From an uncultured Allomuricauda sp. (lineage in GTDB: Bacteria > Bacteroidota > Bacteroidia > Flavobacteriales > Flavobacteriaceae), in contig CALBPG010000010.1 of NCBI GenBank assembly GCA_937899065.1, positions 1 to 64,000 of the forward strand: DNA of 64,000 bases. The letters run 5' to 3'. The notes under the pieces were generated by a model. That model worked only from the letters and a program-made list of their open reading frames with translations. It was not told where the DNA came from and ran no database searches. A program made the translations under genes and the position numbers. This document shows positions 61,012 through 64,000 of the stretch, in pieces. The stretch's first letter is position 1, and each line of letters begins with the position of its first letter.

Positions 61012-61555
61012 TCTCATATTGCTAGGAGCACTTGGAGCCATTTTGCTGTTCAGCACTGCTTTTCAGCTTACGGTAAATCGGTATGCCCAAGTTATTGAAA
61101 AACGTCCGAAAACGGATACCTGGAATTCTATTACCCGAACTATTGATGCGTTCACCAAAGTCTCTACCGATTCAGACATCACATTGGTGTATCAAAAGGG
61201 TGCAGAGTCCCAACTGGAAATCAAAACCAATGTGCTTTTTTTAGATTCCATTACTACCCAAGTGGAAGAGGGAACTTTGAAAATTGACGTTTTGAAAACA
61301 TTAAAACGGAAAGATAGCATCGCTATCATCATTACAAGTCCGACACTCACTGGCATTACCTTGGGTGGCGAGAGTCATTTAATTGGAAAAGACACCCTAA
61401 AAGGAAACCAGTTGACACTTGAATTGAAGGAAAAGAGTTCTGCCAATGTCATACTGGATTATGAGAAGGTGGAATATCACAACACTTCTTCAGGAACTGT
61501 AGACATCAAAGGAATACTAAATCAAATCAATATAAATAATGCGATAAAAAAGTAA
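60998..61555 (+). CDS. Head-GIN/DUF2807-like secreted protein
   Basis: Overlaps the GntR gene; DSDITLVYQKGAESQLEIKTN...; N-terminal TM. Confidence 0.65.
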   Translation: MKRSNLILLGALGAILLFSTAFQLTVNRYAQVIEKRPKTDTWNSITRTIDAFTKVSTDSDITLVYQKGAESQLEIKTNVLFLDSITTQVEEGTLKIDVLKTLKRKDSIAIIITSPTLTGITLGGESHLIGKDTLKGNQLTLELKEKSSANVILDYEKVEYHNTSSGTVDIKGILNQININNAIKK

Positions 61556-61618
61556 TCAGCCGTATTTATTCATCAATCAATCATCAATTCATAATCATCA
61601 ATCAAAAAACGAACAATC

Positions 61619-62305
61619 ATGCAATCGAACATCAAACTTGGGCGTACCGCCGGAATCTTGTTATTTACCATCGTGGCTTTGGGCATTCCCGCCATGAATT
61701 TGAGAAACCTTTTTAGCTCAATGGGCTGGTCATCGGGCCTGCTAGAGCATATCTCCCAGAATACTTTTGAAATTCAAGTTTCCATCTTCCTTGACCTTTT
61801 GGTTTGCGGATTATGGCTTGCATTCGCCATTTTCATGTTTCCAATTATCAAATCCTTTCGAAAGGGTTTTGCACAATGGTTTTTGGGAATTTGGATACTA
61901 CACTTCGCCGTAGTCCTTTTTGGACTCCTTTCCGAACTCTCTCTGTTGTCGTTGGCGGAAGTCTTTTCGAACCAAACCGACGTTAACGAAGAATTACTCG
62001 TAGCAATGGGAACCTTGAAACTTGAGGAGTATTTCTGGAGTCATTACTTGGCCATAATGATTTTCAGCTTGGCAATGCTCCCATTGTACTTTGTTTTTTA
62101 CAGAACAAAACTGATTCCGAGGTTGCTTTCTGTCTGGGGTATGGTAGCCATGTCCATTGTCTTTGTGGCCTGTCAGCTCGCACTTTTTAACATCACGGTA
62201 GATTTTACCTTTTTTCTCCAAAACGGGATTCATCTGCTGGTCTTGATAGGATGGCTGATTGCCAAAGGTTTTCAAAACCAATCCGTTGCAGTTCCAGCTA
62301 CCTAA
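61619..62305 (+). CDS. DUF4386-like membrane protein
   Basis: LGRTAGILLFTIVALGIPAMNLRNLF; polytopic. Confidence 0.75.
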   Translation: MQSNIKLGRTAGILLFTIVALGIPAMNLRNLFSSMGWSSGLLEHISQNTFEIQVSIFLDLLVCGLWLAFAIFMFPIIKSFRKGFAQWFLGIWILHFAVVLFGLLSELSLLSLAEVFSNQTDVNEELLVAMGTLKLEEYFWSHYLAIMIFSLAMLPLYFVFYRTKLIPRLLSVWGMVAMSIVFVACQLALFNITVDFTFFLQNGIHLLVLIGWLIAKGFQNQSVAVPAT

Positions 62306-62358
62306 CTGCGATTTTTCAAGACTGGCCACTTTATTCAACAATCAAAAAACGAATATTC

Positions 62359-62796
62359 ATGAGATCACAAAGCATTGCTTTCTTCACTAGGAATGAACAG
62401 GGTATTTCCAAATTTAGGATATGGCTCATGCGAGGATTGTACGCCCTCACCTTTATAGGGCTGGCTTTTCAAGCTTGGGAAACCTTGTTATATCCTGAAG
62501 AACCACTACGTTACTTAGAAGGTGTTGCCTTTAGCTTTTGGGCTGCTTATGCCACATTAATGGGGTTGGGCGTTTTTTTCCCTTTGCGGATGCTGCCCCT
62601 AATCTTCTTGCAACTCGCTTACAAGGCTATTTGGGCTATCTGGGTGTATTTACCCATGGAGGCCGCGAATATGGTCACCCCACACGCTACTTCCTTTTAC
62701 AATATTTGTTTAACGGCAATTGTTTTGGATGTTTTGGTCATTCCGTGGTATCATGTTTTCAAAACATACCGCCTTAAGCTTCTGAAAAAGGATTAG
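62359..62796 (+). CDS. Hypothetical membrane protein
   Basis: MRSQSIAFFTRNEQGISKFRIWLMRGLYALTFIGLAFQAWETLL; four TM helices. Confidence 0.7.
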   Translation: MRSQSIAFFTRNEQGISKFRIWLMRGLYALTFIGLAFQAWETLLYPEEPLRYLEGVAFSFWAAYATLMGLGVFFPLRMLPLIFLQLAYKAIWAIWVYLPMEAANMVTPHATSFYNICLTAIVLDVLVIPWYHVFKTYRLKLLKKD

Positions 62797-62841
62797 TTCC
62801 TTTCAAAATTCAACATTCATCATCAATCAAAATCATTTGTT

Positions 62842-63672
62842 ATGCAAAACATTGTACAAACCCTATCATCCCCAAATCGAAAAACCGAGCTTCCCAAAAA
62901 ATTCATGAACCTATCGGCCAAAGCTTGGTTTTTGACCACAGTTGTCGGACAATGGCTTTTCGCGTTTTATGTAGCTGCCTTTTATGGCGGTTCGGCCATG
63001 AGCGGTGATTTTATGAAATGGAATCGGGTATTGCCCCATGGCTACAGTGAAGGAGAAACTATGGGCAACCTCGCGGTGGCGCTGCATCTGCTGTTTTCGG
63101 TCATTGTGTTGTTGGGTGGCCCACTGCAGTTCAGCGCTAAACTGCGAGCGAAGTTCCCCAAATTTCATCGCGTCAGTGGACGGATTTACATTTTCTCCGG
63201 GATTCTGATAAGTCTCAGCGGGGTCTATATGGTCTTCACCAAGGGAACCGTCTCGGGTTGGCTGGGAGATGTAAGCATCTCTATCAACGCGTTTTTAGTT
63301 GTACTGTGTGCCTTTTTTACCATACGGCAAGCGAGGCAAAAAAAATTTGCGTCACACCAGCGCTGGGCCATGCGACTATTCTTGGTCATGTCTGGGGTTT
63401 GGTTTTTCAGAATTGGCCTCATATTTTGGTTATTCGTGAATGGGGGGCCTGTAGGCTTTGACCCCGTTACTTTTCGAGGACCTTTCTTGGTATTTCTAGG
63501 CTTCGGTCAATACATTTTGCCCTTGCTTTTCGCGGAAATCTTTTTCTGGGCAGCCAAAAGAAAAAAAGCCAACACCTACTACGCAATGAGTGGGGTATTG
63601 GCTGGTCTTATTGTTTTCACGGCAATAGGACCCTTCGCAGCAACTATAATGATGTGGCATCCGCGATTATAA
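62842..63672 (+). CDS. DUF2306-like membrane protein
   Basis: HRVSGRIYIFSGILISLSGVYMVF...SHQRWAMRLFLVMSGVWFFRIG. Confidence 0.8.
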   Translation: MQNIVQTLSSPNRKTELPKKFMNLSAKAWFLTTVVGQWLFAFYVAAFYGGSAMSGDFMKWNRVLPHGYSEGETMGNLAVALHLLFSVIVLLGGPLQFSAKLRAKFPKFHRVSGRIYIFSGILISLSGVYMVFTKGTVSGWLGDVSISINAFLVVLCAFFTIRQARQKKFASHQRWAMRLFLVMSGVWFFRIGLIFWLFVNGGPVGFDPVTFRGPFLVFLGFGQYILPLLFAEIFFWAAKRKKANTYYAMSGVLAGLIVFTAIGPFAATIMMWHPRL

Positions 63673-63682
63673 AATGTGAATC

Positions 63683-64000
63683 CTATTTGCTCAAGTACAT
63701 TTTGCGCCTGGAATACAGATTATAAAAATCATCATCCTTAAGGCTATCGATAAACAGGATACTTTCACCAGTACTTTTCATTTCAGGCCCCAAATTCTTG
63801 TTCACATTCGGGAACTTGCTGAAGGAGAAAACCGGTTGTTTGATGGCATAACCGTCTAAATGCGGATTGAACTCAAAATCCTTGATTTTCTTCTCGCCGA
63901 GCATCACCTTGGTGGCGAAATTCACATACGGCTCACCGTAGGCTTTTGCAATGAATGGCACCGTTCGAGAAGCTCTTGGGTTGGCTTCAATAATGTAAAC
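63683..64000 (-). CDS. carB: Carbamoyl-phosphate synthase large subunit, C-terminal part (truncated by window end)
   Basis: - strand: IIEANPRASRTVPFIAKAYGEPYVNFATKVMLGEKKI...GPEMKSTGES. Confidence 0.93.
   Translation of the reverse strand, partial: VYIIEANPRASRTVPFIAKAYGEPYVNFATKVMLGEKKIKDFEFNPHLDGYAIKQPVFSFSKFPNVNKNLGPEMKSTGESILFIDSLKDDDFYNLYSRRKMYLSK

Overview
The window is an ordinary, gene-dense chromosomal segment from a Flavobacteriaceae-type Bacteroidetes genome. Support comes from TonB-dependent receptors paired with DUF4249-type lipoproteins, TAnnTTTG promoters, the rpsF-rpsR-rplI operon and the sequence character of the housekeeping genes. I identify about 60 protein genes, one clear cobalamin riboswitch, several intrinsic terminators and one short tandem repeat. 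I see no CRISPR array, prophage, transposase, rRNA or tRNA. The most striking signal is a series of recognisable genes, three of them core housekeeping genes, each broken by an in-frame stop while the reading frame stays intact on both sides: trmD (TAG at 688-690), rpsF (TGA at 20555-20557), nadC (TAA at 26195-26197), a CarboxypepD_reg-like protein (TAG at 33175-33177) and a B12-locus Calx-beta/YncE-like lipoprotein (tandem TAG-TAA at 45524-45529). A LytTR response regulator also appears to lack a canonical start codon. All three stop types occur, so code reassignment is unlikely. Substitution-type sequencing or amplification error is the leading explanation, with a mutator lineage as the biological alternative. 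Other points of interest: a TonB receptor flanked by three DUF4249 lipoproteins, two of them tandem paralogues with a mosaic conservation pattern; a SerB-SerA fusion; a B12 uptake locus with a one-sided riboswitch and a probably leaderless divergent operon; twin palindromic operators on an ArsR-type promoter; a 7-bp tandem repeat between zwf and the 6-phosphogluconolactonase gene; and two orphan intergenic regions with terminator-like hairpins.
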